Below are positions 5,575 through 5,596 of a DNA stretch of 5,596 nucleotides, piece by piece. The notes under the pieces are model-generated. The model did not search any database and was not told the origin of the DNA. It was given only the letters and a program-made list of their open reading frames with translations. Numbering within the stretch: the first letter of the stretch is position 1; every line of letters starts with the position of its first letter. The translations under genes and the position numbers were made by a program. Location: positions 1 through 5,596 of the forward strand of contig JACQOC010000098.1 in the NCBI GenBank assembly GCA_016202785.1, written 5' to 3'. The stretch comes from Candidatus Aenigmatarchaeota archaeon (GTDB lineage: Archaea; Aenigmatarchaeota; Aenigmatarchaeia; QMZP01).

Positions 5575-5596
5575 AAAAAAAGAAAAACTATTTATT
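5575..5596 (-). terminator. A/T-rich tract at the window edge
   Basis: A-runs at 5575-5581 and 5583-5587 read as T-runs on the minus strand and could end a leftward transcript entering from beyond the window. Equally, the AT-rich tail could belong to a promoter of a rightward gene. The window stops before this can be decided. Confidence 0.25.

Overview
The window looks archaeal. Five protein genes and one structural RNA are visible, and their start signals are archaeal: TATA-like boxes lie 22-26 bases before the predicted RNA 5' end and before three start codons, which implies leaderless mRNAs. The gene content fits: an archaeal-type ATP-dependent DNA ligase, a TrmB-family regulator, a tRNA-dihydrouridine synthase and an RNase P RNA lacking the bacterial outer catalytic helices. 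The DNA is GC-rich in genes and AT-rich at promoters. The lineage cannot be fixed from sequence alone. The reduced RNase P RNA and the enlarged ligase suggest a lineage away from the best-studied models, which is inference. | Layout: 1-95 is a leader with the RNA promoter. 96-431 is the RNase P RNA on the plus strand, for which I could pair P1, P2, P3, P4 (with its bulged U), P5, P7, P10, P12 and P19. A 49-bp convergent gap follows. At 481-1431 on the minus strand is the dihydrouridine synthase. A 100-bp divergent promoter region with a perfect 14-bp palindrome separates it from the DNA ligase at 1532-3487. At 3527-4063 is an unrecognised small membrane protein with its own TATA box. A 239-bp intergenic region follows, with two inverted repeats overlapping the TATA box of the TrmB-family regulator gene at 4303-5103. 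A cupin gene (5149-5523) follows after 45 bp, and the window ends in an AT-rich stretch. | How the parts relate: RNase P and the dihydrouridine synthase both act on tRNA. The ligase seals nicks in replication and repair and shares a divergent control region with the synthase. The regulator is probably autoregulated and may control the cupin gene. No CRISPR array, transposon, tRNA or obvious defence system is visible. The most unusual items are the stub-like P15 region of the RNase P RNA, an insertion of roughly 85 residues in the ligase DNA-binding domain, and the operator-like repeats at the regulator promoter.
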